This document shows, piece after piece, positions 5,882 through 14,645 of a DNA stretch of 28,943 bases; within the stretch, counting starts at the first letter, position 1; the number at the start of each line of letters is the position of its first letter. The position numbers were made by a program, and so were the translations under genes. The stretch spans positions 1 to 28,943 of the forward strand of contig CAJUEJ010000043.1 of the NCBI GenBank assembly GCA_910585435.1, read 5' to 3'. The notes beneath the pieces were generated by a model. It saw only the letters and a list, made by a program, of their open reading frames with translations. It had not been told where the DNA came from and ran no database searches. The stretch comes from an uncultured Hungatella sp. (GTDB taxonomy: Bacteria > Bacillota > Clostridia > Lachnospirales > Lachnospiraceae).

Positions 5882-6409
5882 TCACACCTCCTTATACTGT
5901 TTAAAAATATCCTGGATAACAGACATTCTAGGGTCCGGCACGCTTCTGTCGCAGCCGCACGTCTCATGGTTGAGATTCGCCCCACATCTATTACAGATCC
6001 CCTTGCAATCTTCAGCACACAGGACTTTCATAGGTAAGTTCAGCAACAATTCGTCACGAACTAACTGGTCAACATCCAGATTATAGCCTTGCACATAGGG
6101 CTGTTCATCCAAAGCCGCAATCCTTTCCTCCTCCGTCAGGTTCAAATCCAGCGTCCTTGCAATGGAAAGATGAAAGGGACACTGTACCGGTTCCAGACAG
6201 CGGTTACACGGAATCAGCAGGGAAAACTGCGCCTCTCCCTCCAGCTCCAGCCTCCGGTCCCCCACATGCTTTATATGAAGAACCACCGGCTTTGCCTCGG
6301 CTATCCGGCACATACCGTCAGGAATCTGAAAGTGACTGCTGTCAATCCTGGCAGTATAATCCTTTGTCTTGCCCTCTCTGGTAAACAACTCTGTTAATTG
6401 AATAAGCAT
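5882..6409 (-). CDS. yceD: YceD/DUF177 family protein
   Basis: 175 aa, the usual family length. The DUF177 signature is visible: a CNRCLEPV-type motif near residue 70, then LDVDQLVRDELLLNLPMKVLC and the Cys cluster C-x3-C-x3-C-x2-C-x7-C-x-C. The family is linked to 23S rRNA accumulation in bacteria and plants and almost always sits before rpmF, as here. Start set by AGGAG 5 nt before the ATG. It is driven by a near-perfect promoter 27 nt upstream. Confidence 0.93.
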   Translation of the reverse strand: MLIQLTELFTREGKTKDYTARIDSSHFQIPDGMCRIAEAKPVVLHIKHVGDRRLELEGEAQFSLLIPCNRCLEPVQCPFHLSIARTLDLNLTEEERIAALDEQPYVQGYNLDVDQLVRDELLLNLPMKVLCAEDCKGICNRCGANLNHETCGCDRSVPDPRMSVIQDIFKQYKEV

Positions 6410-6435
6410 ATTATCTCCTAATACGCACCTATAGT

Positions 6436-6464
6436 ATTATACAAAGGCACCTGCAATTTGTCAA
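6436..6464 (-). promoter_or_regulatory. consensus sigma-A promoter of yceD-rpmF
   Basis: Exact TTGACA (6459-6464) and exact TATAAT (6436-6441) with a 17-bp spacer. This is the strongest promoter in the window, as expected for a ribosomal-protein operon. Confidence 0.92.
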
Positions 6465-6571
6465 CCAAAATTTTCTATTTTCAAATTTTCTAAAAATTTT
6501 CGTATCCCCTATGGTCCGGCCGCCAGCACGGCCTTGGAATCATCGGGAATCCGGAATCCGGCTGCATCCAA

Positions 6572-7768
6572 TCACTGTACAAGAGCCAGAGTCTCCCTTG
6601 CAATGGCAAGCTCCTCATTGGTAGGAATCAGCATAACCTTTACCTTGGAATCAGCAGCAGAAATCACCGCGTTCTTCCCTCTCACATCATTGGCCGCATC
6701 GTCGATCTTCACACCCAGATAGCCTAAGTAAGAGCAGATCTCTTTTCTTGCCACCTTATCATTCTCGCCTACGCCTGCGGTAAATGCGATGGCGTCCACA
6801 CCGTTCATGGCTGCGGTGTATGCACCGATATATTTGGCCACACGGTAACGGAATGCATCCAAAGCCACCTCTGCCAGGTGATTGCCTTCCTGCTTGGCTG
6901 CCTCAATGTCTCTGAAATCGCTGGATACGCCGCCGCTCATACCCAGAATACCGGATTTCTTGTTCAGGATATTCAGCACCTCGTTGACATCTTTTCCTTC
7001 TTTATTGCAGATAAACTGTACCACCACCGGGTCGATATCGCCGCTTCTGGTTCCCATAACCAGGCCCTCCAGAGGCGTAAGTCCCATGCTGGTATCCACG
7101 CATTTGCCGCCGATGGAGGCAGACACGCTGGCGCCGTTGCCCAGATGGCACACGATCACCTTTGCATGTTCCGGATCCAGGCCGCCGAACTTGATGGCCT
7201 CCCCGGACACAAACATATGGCTGGTTCCATGGAATCCATATCTGCGGATGCTGTATTTCTCAAAATACTCATGAGGAATAGCATACAGGTACGCCTTCTC
7301 CGGCATCTTCATACCAAAAGCAGTATCCCAGACCGCTACGTTGGGCTTGCCGGGCATGGCAGCTTCGCAGGCTTCGATTCCCATCAGGTTTGCAGGGTTG
7401 TGAAGAGGTCCCAGATCGAAGCATTCACGGATCACTCTCTTTACATCATCGTTGACAATGATGGAATCGCTGTAAACCGTACCTCCATGGAGAACCCTGT
7501 GGCCGATAGCAGCTATTTCGTCTGCGTTCTGAATCACGCCGTGTTCCCCGTCCATCAAAGCGTCCAGTACCATATGGATAGCCACCGTATGATCCGGCAT
7601 GGCTTTTTCCTCAACAAATTTGTCCTTGCCGGCGGGCTGATGGGTCAGCTTGGATCCTTCAATGCCGATTCTCTCACAAAGTCCTTTGGCGATAACGCTT
7701 TCGTTGTCCATATCGATAAGCTGATATTTTAAGGAAGAACTTCCGCAGTTCACAACTAAAATTTTCAT
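6572..7768 (-). CDS. ackA: acetate kinase
   Basis: 398 aa, full length. It converts acetyl phosphate and ADP to acetate and ATP, the energy-yielding last step of acetate fermentation in the cytosol. The N-terminal ASKHA phosphate-binding motif VNCGSSSLKYQL, the central GHRVLHGG and GFHGTSHMFV motifs, the HLGNGASVSA phosphate loop and the C-terminal FTAGVGEN motif are all present. AAGGAG precedes the ATG. It lies 25 nt downstream of pduL on the same strand, so the two enzymes of the pathway form an operon. Confidence 0.97.
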   Translation of the reverse strand: MKILVVNCGSSSLKYQLIDMDNESVIAKGLCERIGIEGSKLTHQPAGKDKFVEEKAMPDHTVAIHMVLDALMDGEHGVIQNADEIAAIGHRVLHGGTVYSDSIIVNDDVKRVIRECFDLGPLHNPANLMGIEACEAAMPGKPNVAVWDTAFGMKMPEKAYLYAIPHEYFEKYSIRRYGFHGTSHMFVSGEAIKFGGLDPEHAKVIVCHLGNGASVSASIGGKCVDTSMGLTPLEGLVMGTRSGDIDPVVVQFICNKEGKDVNEVLNILNKKSGILGMSGGVSSDFRDIEAAKQEGNHLAEVALDAFRYRVAKYIGAYTAAMNGVDAIAFTAGVGENDKVARKEICSYLGYLGVKIDDAANDVRGKNAVISAADSKVKVMLIPTNEELAIARETLALVQ

Positions 7769-7793
7769 GGTAACAACTTCTCCTTTTTTCCTC

Positions 7794-8363
7794 TTATTTC
7801 ACGATCTCTCCGTACACTTCTCTTCCGCAGCCTGCAGCATTGGACTCGTCCGTATCAATATGCATAGCCAGTGCATAGGAATCGCTGACACGCACCACCA
7901 CGTCGCCGAACACCAGGCTTCTTCCGTCGGTATCGATCTTCACGGATACGATCTCACCGTTGCTTACGCCAAGCTCTGCTGCGTCCTTGGTGGTTGCATG
8001 AATATGGCGCTTTGCAGCGATGACGCCTTCAGCCAGTTCCACTTCCCCGCAGGGGCCAACCAGCTTGCACGGGCCGCTTCCTGCGATATCACCGGACTCT
8101 CTGACCGGAGCAGCAACACCGATGGAACGTGCATCCGTCAGGGAAAGCTCTACCTGTGTGTCTTTTCTGCACGGCCCTAAGATGGAAACACCCTTTAATT
8201 CTTTCTTCGGCCCTACAACGGTCACTCTCTCTTCACAGGCATACTGCCCCGGCTGGGATAAATCTTTTTTCTTCGTCAACACATAGTCCTTGCCAAATAA
8301 AATCTCCAAATGCTCCTGGGTCACATGTACATGACGTGCGCTGGTCTCAACAATAAAATTCAT
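7794..8363 (-). CDS. pduL: PduL-type phosphate acyltransferase
   Basis: 189 aa. PduL converts acyl-CoA and phosphate to acyl phosphate and CoA, and is a structurally unrelated replacement of Pta. Both zinc-binding histidine motifs are visible: RHVHVT (H11, H13) and RHIHAT (H120, H122), with the second domain conserved (SYALAMHIDTDESNAAG). There is no long N-terminal encapsulation peptide, so it is probably cytosolic rather than in a microcompartment. With ackA directly downstream it supplies acetyl or propanoyl phosphate for ATP formation. GAGGAGAG lies before the ATG. Naming it pduL follows the family; its preferred acyl-CoA cannot be read from the sequence. Confidence 0.93.
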   Translation of the reverse strand: MNFIVETSARHVHVTQEHLEILFGKDYVLTKKKDLSQPGQYACEERVTVVGPKKELKGVSILGPCRKDTQVELSLTDARSIGVAAPVRESGDIAGSGPCKLVGPCGEVELAEGVIAAKRHIHATTKDAAELGVSNGEIVSVKIDTDGRSLVFGDVVVRVSDSYALAMHIDTDESNAAGCGREVYGEIVK

Positions 8364-8514
8364 ATCCCTATTCTCTCCTCTTTCACAAATTTTAAATCAA
8401 CAAAAATGTTGTGATTCTGTCTTTTATTTTAGGTGGTTTGTCCGTTTTTTTCAAGTACTTCCGGGCATTTCGTATGCATTTTTTATAAAACAATAGGTTT
8501 TTCCTGAAAAAATA

Positions 8515-8523
8515 TGCTATACT
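8515..8523 (+). promoter_or_regulatory. extended -10 promoter for tmcAL
   Basis: TGC directly precedes TATACT (8518-8523), an extended -10 element. No convincing -35 is visible 17 nt upstream. It lies about 100 nt before the tmcAL start, in the gap shared with divergent pduL. Confidence 0.55.
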
Positions 8524-8620
8524 ATTGGGTGAAAGCTTTGCCCGGCAGGGCGTTGTGCAGCTATTGTGCAGCTAATTGGTGTGGGTCATATTAACGGAAG
8601 AAACAGGAGTGTATCATTCT

Positions 8621-9895
8621 ATGGAATCGGCATCCCCTTGGCAGGAAGAAAAGAAAGATAAGAAACGTCCCCCGGTGGTGGGGATTGTAGCTGAATATAA
8701 CCCCTTTCACAACGGGCATGCATATCTGATCCAGGAGGCCAGGCGGCTGTCCGGGGCGGCCTGCTGTGTGGTGGCTATGAGCGGGGATTTTGTCCAGAGA
8801 GGGGCTCCGGCTGTCTTTGACAAATACGCAAGGGCGAGGATGGCTCTTCTGTGCGGTGCGGATCTGGTTCTTGAGATCCCGCCTCTGTTTGCTGTCAGCA
8901 GCGCAGAGGATTTCGCCGCATGCGCCGTATCCCTTTTGGATCATTTAAAAATCGTCACCCACCTGTGTTTCGGAAGTGAGCTGGGAGAGCTTGAGCCTTT
9001 GGTTAAGACCGCTGAAGTTTTATGCCGGGAGCCGGAAGAATACCGCGCCGCATTAAAGCAGGCTTTAAAGCTGGGGCTTACCTTTCCCCAGGCCAGGATA
9101 AAGGCTCTTGGCCAACCCTCAGCCCTTCTTTCCTCCCCCAACAATATTCTGGGAGTGGAGTACTTAAAGGCTCTCATAAAAAGGGGCAGCCCCATGATTC
9201 CTGTCACTGTGAGACGGAGTGGGAACGGGTATCATGACAGCCAGCTGCCGGCCCTTAAATCCTCCTGCTTCGGATCCGCTTCGGCCATACGCAAGGCCCT
9301 GTCCTCTTCCTGCCCTGGCACGGACAACTTGCTGAAAAGCCAGGTTCCGCCTCCTGTGTGGGAGATCATGCAATCCTTAAGGCCTGTGTTTTGCGACGAT
9401 TTTTCCTCTCTGCTGTCCTACCGCCTTCTGGAACTGCAGAGTCAGAATGTGGATCCTGGATTATTCGGCGATGTGTCCCCTGCACTGGCCTCCCGCATCA
9501 GGCGCCAGACCCTGGATTTTGCTTCTTTTGAAAAAAGAGTGGAATCCCTGAAAACCAGACAGTACACCTATACCCGGGTAAGCCGCAGCCTGATTCATCT
9601 CCTCCTTCATATTACAAAGGAAGACATTGCGCTTCGCAAAGGGCATGACTATGTGTCCTGTTTCCGCGTCCTGGGATTTAAAAAACAATCGTCGCCTCTG
9701 TTAGCTGCCATAAAAAAAGAGGCCCCGCTGCCTCTCATAACCAAGACAGCGGATGCCGCCAGTATTCTGGATGGTGAATCACTGCAGGAATTTTACAGGG
9801 ATTTATTCTGTTCCCATACGTATCAGTCTGTGGCAGAACGAAAATACGGGGAACCCTTAGCCAATGAATATACCCATCCTGTAGTCATCCTGTAG
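8621..9895 (+). CDS. tmcAL: tRNA(Met) cytidine acetate ligase (YlbM family)
   Basis: 424 aa. TmcAL activates acetate with ATP and acetylates the wobble cytidine (C34) of elongator tRNA-Met. The N-terminal nucleotidyltransferase signature GIVAEYNPFHNGHAYLI contains the HxGH motif (about 30-33); it is followed by VVAMSGDFVQRG and the ADLVLEIPPLFA segment typical of the family. The frame is open from TTG 8576, but I place the start at ATG 8621, behind CAGGAG (11-nt spacing); the family usually begins only a few residues before GIVAEYNP, so about 17 extra residues may precede the true domain. It stands alone and is divergent from pduL, whose operon makes acetate, the substrate of this enzyme. Confidence 0.93.
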   Translation: MESASPWQEEKKDKKRPPVVGIVAEYNPFHNGHAYLIQEARRLSGAACCVVAMSGDFVQRGAPAVFDKYARARMALLCGADLVLEIPPLFAVSSAEDFAACAVSLLDHLKIVTHLCFGSELGELEPLVKTAEVLCREPEEYRAALKQALKLGLTFPQARIKALGQPSALLSSPNNILGVEYLKALIKRGSPMIPVTVRRSGNGYHDSQLPALKSSCFGSASAIRKALSSSCPGTDNLLKSQVPPPVWEIMQSLRPVFCDDFSSLLSYRLLELQSQNVDPGLFGDVSPALASRIRRQTLDFASFEKRVESLKTRQYTYTRVSRSLIHLLLHITKEDIALRKGHDYVSCFRVLGFKKQSSPLLAAIKKEAPLPLITKTADAASILDGESLQEFYRDLFCSHTYQSVAERKYGEPLANEYTHPVVIL

Positions 9896-9901
9896 CTTCC
9901 G

Positions 9902-9927
9902 GGCCTTTTTACTTAAAGGCCTTTTTT
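9902..9927 (+). terminator. terminator of tmcAL overlapping the convergent gene
   Basis: GGCCTTT/AAAGGCC stem with a 6-nt loop followed by TTTTTT, 6 nt after the tmcAL stop. It covers the last codons of the convergent lipoprotein gene and probably works in both directions. Confidence 0.85.
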
Positions 9928-10745
9928 ATATTTTTCTGAAGTCCGTTGCCAGGGTACATGTTGATCACCCGCATGGCTTCATCCTTTACCTCTCTGCAGC
10001 CATCCTTATAGATGAAAACGTTTTCTACGTTGTACACATCCCTGGTGTTATCCTTGAATGTGCCGTCTGAGGATATAAACTGGACGATGTTCATATCCCA
10101 GTCACTGCTTTTCTTTTTATTCTCATAGCTGCCGATGACGTAGAGAATCTCTCTGCCGTATCCGTCATCTGTGTATACATAGGTCTTGCCGCTTACTTCG
10201 CCTAAGCATTTGCCGTTCCGGATATTTTCCAGCTTGGCCTCCAGCGCCACGTACATTCCATGGTTCTTTTCCAGGACAAAAATCTCTGTATCCTCAGCAG
10301 ATACCTTTCCGTTGTCGATGGCCTTGGTTCTGCTCCATTCACTGCTTTTTTTATCTTTTTCCACCTTTATGGTTTCTACTTCATTCTTCTCCGCCCTTAT
10401 GCCAATCAGGGAATCACTGGTTGCGTAAAACAGATCCCGCACCTCCACGTCGCCGTAGTTCCCCACCCGGATGTCCAGCATCACCGATTCGTCTTTATCC
10501 TCCACCAGCTGGTCAATGGTAGCAAGTATCTTCTCCAGCTGTGCCTCATCATGCTCATTGGATTTGACACTGGCATAGTCTCTCAGTACCCTGGCGTGAT
10601 CCGCCGTCCGCAGAATCTTCCCGATGGACCCTAAATTGTCTTTTTCCTGTACGGTATTACTTTGATTGCCCAGATGTTTATTGCTGCTGCATCCGACTAA
10701 CATTCCCATCACAATCAAACAGCCAATTAAGCTTATTCTTTCCAT
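9909..10745 (-). CDS. 278-aa lipoprotein of unknown function
   Basis: The N-terminus is a lipoprotein signal: short basic start, hydrophobic ISLIGCLIVMGMLV and lipobox LVGC (C19) followed by SSNKH, so the mature protein should be anchored on the outer face of the membrane. The remainder is soluble and mixed alpha/beta (VMLDIRVGNYGDVEVRDLF, MYVALEAKLENI, EILYVIGSY) with no family I recognise. The ribosome site is weak (AGGGG, 6 nt). It has its own upstream region of about 190 nt carrying a 13-bp palindrome. Confidence 0.8.
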   Translation of the reverse strand: MERISLIGCLIVMGMLVGCSSNKHLGNQSNTVQEKDNLGSIGKILRTADHARVLRDYASVKSNEHDEAQLEKILATIDQLVEDKDESVMLDIRVGNYGDVEVRDLFYATSDSLIGIRAEKNEVETIKVEKDKKSSEWSRTKAIDNGKVSAEDTEIFVLEKNHGMYVALEAKLENIRNGKCLGEVSGKTYVYTDDGYGREILYVIGSYENKKKSSDWDMNIVQFISSDGTFKDNTRDVYNVENVFIYKDGCREVKDEAMRVINMYPGNGLQKNIKKAFK

Positions 10746-10831
10746 ATTATGCCCCTGCTTTCTAAATCTGCTTCTACCCCTGTTGCTGCTGTCCCTAACA
10801 CAAACATAAATATAGTTATTAATAGTATATG

Positions 10832-10844
10832 ATACTTTAAGTAT
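10832..10844. promoter_or_regulatory. 13-bp palindrome upstream of the lipoprotein gene
   Basis: ATACTT-T-AAGTAT, perfect around one central base, 87 nt before the lipoprotein start. A candidate operator; no regulator can be named. Confidence 0.35.
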
Positions 10845-10938
10845 GGGATGTTTTTATTTGTCTATATTTTAACATATCTGATTTTTCATATCAAGATATT
10901 TAGCCAAAATAACTAAAAATTTATATTTTTCCGCCTTG

Positions 10939-12084
10939 TCATTGGATTCCAATCTCACGTGCCAGCGTACTGTCCACGTGGAGAAACTCCATCATGTCCT
11001 TAAGCTCTTTTCCGTTCTCAGCCCGTTTCCCTTCCTTCACAGCCCGGATCAGAATATTTTTCGGCGTGTGTTCCATGTCGATAAATTCCAGGATCTGGGT
11101 CCGGTACCCATGGTTCTCCAGGATCTGGGCTCTGATGGCATCTGTGTAGAGAGCTGCCATCCTTTCCCTGATCAGGCCGTATTGAAATGCCGGCTCCATC
11201 AGGGGATTCTCCATCTGCTTATTTAACTCATGCTGGCAGCAGGGCACGGAAAGGATCACTGATGCATTCCACCTGACGGCGCGGGCCAGGGCATAATCCG
11301 TGGCCGTGTCACAGGCATGAAGCGTCACCACCATATCTGTCTCTTTGGCCCCTTCATAGGAAGCAATGTCTCCGCATAAAAATTTCAGCCGGTCAAACCC
11401 GTATTTTTCAGCCAGGCTGTTGCAGTGAAGGATCACCTCCTCCTTCAGATCCAGGCCGGTGATCTGAATCTCATACCCTTTTATTTCTTTTAAATAGTAG
11501 TACATGGCAAAGGTCAGATAGGATTTGCCACATCCAAAATCAATGATTCTGACTTTCCTGTCCTTGGGCAGCTTTGGAAGGATATCCTCCACAAATTCCA
11601 GAAACCGGTTGATCTGGCGGAACTTGTCGTATTTGGAGCGGACAATCTTCCCCTCTCCTGTCATGACTCCCAGATCCTGGAGAAATAGAACCGGCTTTCC
11701 CTCCTCCAGAATGTACCGCTTCTTCCGGTTATGCTCCAGGGTCGTGAGCTTTTGGGGCTGTCTGCCCTGTTCCCTGTTTATTTTGGCCTTTATGGTCTGT
11801 TTGCCGGACTTTGAGACCAATACCTGCATGGTTCCCAGGGCGGAAGTAACCTCCATCTGCCGGAACGTATCCCTGAGGGCATCCTCAAGATACTTTTCTG
11901 TCTCCTCCCGGCCCATATTTCTGTGAAAGGCCTGTTTTCCCTTAAACTCCTCAGCCTGGAACACCAGATTTCCACGGAAAAGAAGAGGTCTCACCTTTAC
12001 TTTTGAAACCTCTTCTTTTTTCCTGGAATTGCTCAGGACAATCTGAATCAGCTGTTCATTTAAAAATTCCTGTATATGCTCCAT
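10939..12084 (-). CDS. class I SAM-dependent methyltransferase
   Basis: 381 aa. The SAM-binding motif I is RIIDFGCGKSYLTFAMYYYL (about 179-198), followed by the acidic motif ITGLDLKEEV and an IVSVPCCQH-like motif (VILSVPCCQHELN). The GCGKSYLTFA plus PCCQH pattern is typical of a family of uncharacterised bacterial methyltransferases related to eukaryotic METTL25-like proteins. The N-terminal 150 residues are family-specific and may bind substrate. It begins 9 nt after the PFL-family gene and is likely the last gene of the coaE cluster. The substrate is unknown; RNA is a guess. Confidence 0.88.
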   Translation of the reverse strand: MEHIQEFLNEQLIQIVLSNSRKKEEVSKVKVRPLLFRGNLVFQAEEFKGKQAFHRNMGREETEKYLEDALRDTFRQMEVTSALGTMQVLVSKSGKQTIKAKINREQGRQPQKLTTLEHNRKKRYILEEGKPVLFLQDLGVMTGEGKIVRSKYDKFRQINRFLEFVEDILPKLPKDRKVRIIDFGCGKSYLTFAMYYYLKEIKGYEIQITGLDLKEEVILHCNSLAEKYGFDRLKFLCGDIASYEGAKETDMVVTLHACDTATDYALARAVRWNASVILSVPCCQHELNKQMENPLMEPAFQYGLIRERMAALYTDAIRAQILENHGYRTQILEFIDMEHTPKNILIRAVKEGKRAENGKELKDMMEFLHVDSTLAREIGIQ

Positions 12085-12093
12085 GAAACTCCT

Positions 12094-13458
12094 TTAATTC
12101 TTAAAACTGTGTATGGGAGCCGGAATCCGCCCGCCCCGGGTCACAAATTTCTCACAGGAATACTGGTTCACCGGCATAATGGGTGCATAGCCCAAAAGCC
12201 CTCCGAATTCCACTGTATCCCCCACTTTTTTCCCTGCCACAGGAATCACCCGGACAGCCGTGGTCTTCTGATTTATCATGCCGATAGCCGCCTCGTCTGC
12301 GATAATGCCGGCAATGGTGCTGGGCGTGGTGTCCCCTGGAATGGCAATCATGTCAAGCCCTACAGAACAGACACAGGTCATTGCCTCCAGCTTCTCCAGG
12401 GTCAGCGCTCCCATGGAAACCGCATCGATCATCCCCTGATCCTCACTGACCGGGATAAATGCGCCGCTTAAGCCGCCTACGTAGGAGGAAGCCATGACCC
12501 CTCCTTTTTTCACCTGGTCGTTGAGCATGGCCAGGGCTGCCGTGGTTCCCGGCGCTCCCACACGCTCCAGTCCGATCTCCTCCAGTATGTCTGCCACACT
12601 GTCTCCCACTGCCGGAGTGGGCGCCAGCGACAGATCGATTATGCCAAAGGGCACTCCCAGCCGTTTGGAAGCCTCCTGGGCTACCAGCTGCCCCACCCGG
12701 GTAATCTTAAAGGCTGTCTTCTTAATGGTCTCGCAGAGAACCTCAAAATTTTCTCCCCTGGCCTGTTTCAGCGCTTCTCTTACCACCCCCGGCCCGCTTA
12801 CGCCTACGTTGATAATAGTATCCGCCTCCGTAACGCCGTGGAATGCCCCTGCCATAAAGGGATTGTCATCCGGCGCATTGCAGAATACCACCAGCTTTGC
12901 ACATCCCAGAGAATCCTGATCCCTGGTGGCCTTGGCTGTCTCTTTTACAATCTCTCCCATAAGCCTGACAGCGTCCATGTTAAGGCCTGTCTTCGTGGAC
13001 CCTACATTGACAGAGCTGCACACCCGCTCTGTCCGGGCAAGGGCCATAGGGATGGAACGAATCAGATTCTCGTCGGCAGTGGTCATCCCCTTACTTACCA
13101 GGGCTGAATAGCCTCCCAGGAAATTCACCCCCACTTCTTTTGCCGCCTTATCAAGCGTCATGGCAACAGACACAAAATCCTCTGGTGTCTTACAGGCACA
13201 TCCTCCCACCAGGCCAACAGGTGTTACGGAAATCCTTTTGTTCACAATGGGCACTCCGAAATCCCTGGCGATGGCCTCCCCTGTAGATACCAGATCCCTG
13301 GCCGTAGCAGTGATTTTGTTGTAAATCTTCTCATTCAGCGCCTCCAGATCCCTGTCACAGCAATCCAGAAGGCTGATCCCCATGGTGATGGTGCGGACAT
13401 CTAATCTTTCATGCTCTATCATATGGTTGGTCTCTATGACTTCAAACATATTTAACAT
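12094..13458 (-). CDS. PFL family protein (UPF0210/DUF711)
   Basis: 454 aa, full length for UPF0210. The family is distantly related to pyruvate formate-lyase-type folds and has no settled function. Conserved stretches visible include RTITMGISLLDC, VGGCACKTPEDFVSVA, FLGGYSALVSKG, NVGVSGPGVV and GGLLGYAPIMPVN. GAGGAGG lies upstream of two possible ATGs three codons apart. It follows an ACT-domain gene by 15 nt; this pairing is conserved in Firmicutes and archaea and suggests the ACT protein regulates it or forms a complex with it. Confidence 0.93.
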   Translation of the reverse strand: MLNMFEVIETNHMIEHERLDVRTITMGISLLDCCDRDLEALNEKIYNKITATARDLVSTGEAIARDFGVPIVNKRISVTPVGLVGGCACKTPEDFVSVAMTLDKAAKEVGVNFLGGYSALVSKGMTTADENLIRSIPMALARTERVCSSVNVGSTKTGLNMDAVRLMGEIVKETAKATRDQDSLGCAKLVVFCNAPDDNPFMAGAFHGVTEADTIINVGVSGPGVVREALKQARGENFEVLCETIKKTAFKITRVGQLVAQEASKRLGVPFGIIDLSLAPTPAVGDSVADILEEIGLERVGAPGTTAALAMLNDQVKKGGVMASSYVGGLSGAFIPVSEDQGMIDAVSMGALTLEKLEAMTCVCSVGLDMIAIPGDTTPSTIAGIIADEAAIGMINQKTTAVRVIPVAGKKVGDTVEFGGLLGYAPIMPVNQYSCEKFVTRGGRIPAPIHSFKN

Positions 13459-13473
13459 ACAAAGGCTCCTCCT

Positions 13474-13746
13474 CTAAATCCGGTGCATTTTAGTAAAGAT
13501 TTCTTCCCTCTGGCACTTGATGCGGACACCGATCTCTTCTCCCAGCTTCTCCAGATCCGAAGAAATGGCCTCAAAGGGCTGGCGGGACTTGTCCATATCT
13601 GCAATCATCATCATGTTAAAAAACTCCTGCACTATGGTCTGGGAAATATCCAGGATATTGACCTGATTCTCTGCCAGATACGTACAAACCTTTGCAATGA
13701 TTCCCACTGTATCTTTTCCTACTACAGTAATAATAATCTTATTCAT
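13474..13746 (-). CDS. ACT-domain protein (UPF0237 family)
   Basis: A 90-aa single ACT domain: IITVVGKDTVGIIAKVCTYL, then VNILDISQTIVQEFFNMMMI and a C-terminal helix. ACT domains bind amino acids or other small ligands and form dimers. GGAG lies 6 nt before the ATG. It is placed between the WalJ-like and PFL-family genes and is almost always adjacent to the latter, so it is probably its ligand-sensing partner. Confidence 0.93.
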   Translation of the reverse strand: MNKIIITVVGKDTVGIIAKVCTYLAENQVNILDISQTIVQEFFNMMMIADMDKSRQPFEAISSDLEKLGEEIGVRIKCQREEIFTKMHRI

Positions 13747-13772
13747 GGCTTCTCCTTATTTTAATTATATAT

Positions 13773-14570
13773 TCACAGGGTAACAATCTCCGACATCCCG
13801 TCTCTTTTTGCAACCGATATGGAAAAATCCGAGGCCTTATATCCATGTTCTCCCTGGTCGATCTCCAGCTTTACCGTCTCAAAAGCCAGCTCCTCATAAT
13901 TATTTTCCTTGCTTAAATGCCCCAGAAAAATATGCTTTAAATTGTCATGAAGAATATAATTTAGCAGCCGGCCTGCATTGTCATTGGACAAATGTCCGTA
14001 ATCGCTTAAGATTCTCCGCTTCAGGTAGTAGGGGTAAGGCCCTGTCTCCAGCATCCGCACATCATGGTTGGACTCTAAAAGAAGCCCGTCCAGATTTTGG
14101 AGATGATCGATAATATACTGGTCAAAATGCCCCATGTCCGTAGCCACCGCCACAGATTTTTTGCCGCTTTGGATCCGGTAGGCCACCGGGTTGGCCCCGT
14201 CGTGATCAATGGAAAAGGGCCTTATCCTCATGTCTCCCACAGAGAATTCCACATCTGGCAGGACAGGCTTTAGCAGCTCTTTGGGGTACTCTCCCAGGGT
14301 TTTATTGCCCTGGATCTCTTCCAGTGTCTCCCTTGTGGCATAGATCGGGACTTCATATTTTCTGGCAAGGATTCCCAGGCCTTTAATATGGTCTGAATGT
14401 TCATGGGTAATCACCACTCCCCCCAGCTCACTGCCCTTTACTCCGATTTCATTTAATCCCTGTTCTATCCGTTTGCCGCTGATTCCCGCATCGACCAGAA
14501 TATGGGTGGTATCCGTTCCCACATAGATGCTGTTGCCGCTGCTTCCGCTGGCAATACTCACAAATCTCAT
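13773..14570 (-). CDS. WalJ/YycJ-like metallo-beta-lactamase-fold hydrolase
   Basis: 265 aa. The metal-binding motif HEHSDH (H56, H58, D60, H61) and the opening SIASGSSGNSIYV are typical of YycJ/WalJ, a predicted 5'-3' exonuclease-type member of the fold linked to DNA replication and repair; further metal ligands are in VATDMGH, ESNHD and FLGHLSKENN. I chose ATG 14570 because AAAGGAAG precedes it and the family starts right there; the frame is open 17 codons further upstream. It lies 75 nt downstream of coaE. Confidence 0.9.
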   Translation of the reverse strand: MRFVSIASGSSGNSIYVGTDTTHILVDAGISGKRIEQGLNEIGVKGSELGGVVITHEHSDHIKGLGILARKYEVPIYATRETLEEIQGNKTLGEYPKELLKPVLPDVEFSVGDMRIRPFSIDHDGANPVAYRIQSGKKSVAVATDMGHFDQYIIDHLQNLDGLLLESNHDVRMLETGPYPYYLKRRILSDYGHLSNDNAGRLLNYILHDNLKHIFLGHLSKENNYEELAFETVKLEIDQGEHGYKASDFSISVAKRDGMSEIVTL

Positions 14571-14645
14571 GATATGGACGCTTCCTTTTTTCTGTATTGA
14601 TTGCTTTACTGCTTGCTTCAAAATATAAAGATATCATATTTTGAT

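Noticed and set aside
6878..7732. 284-aa plus-strand frame opposite ackA
   Set aside because: Antisense shadow of a fully conserved acetate kinase gene; no ribosome site or recognisable domain.
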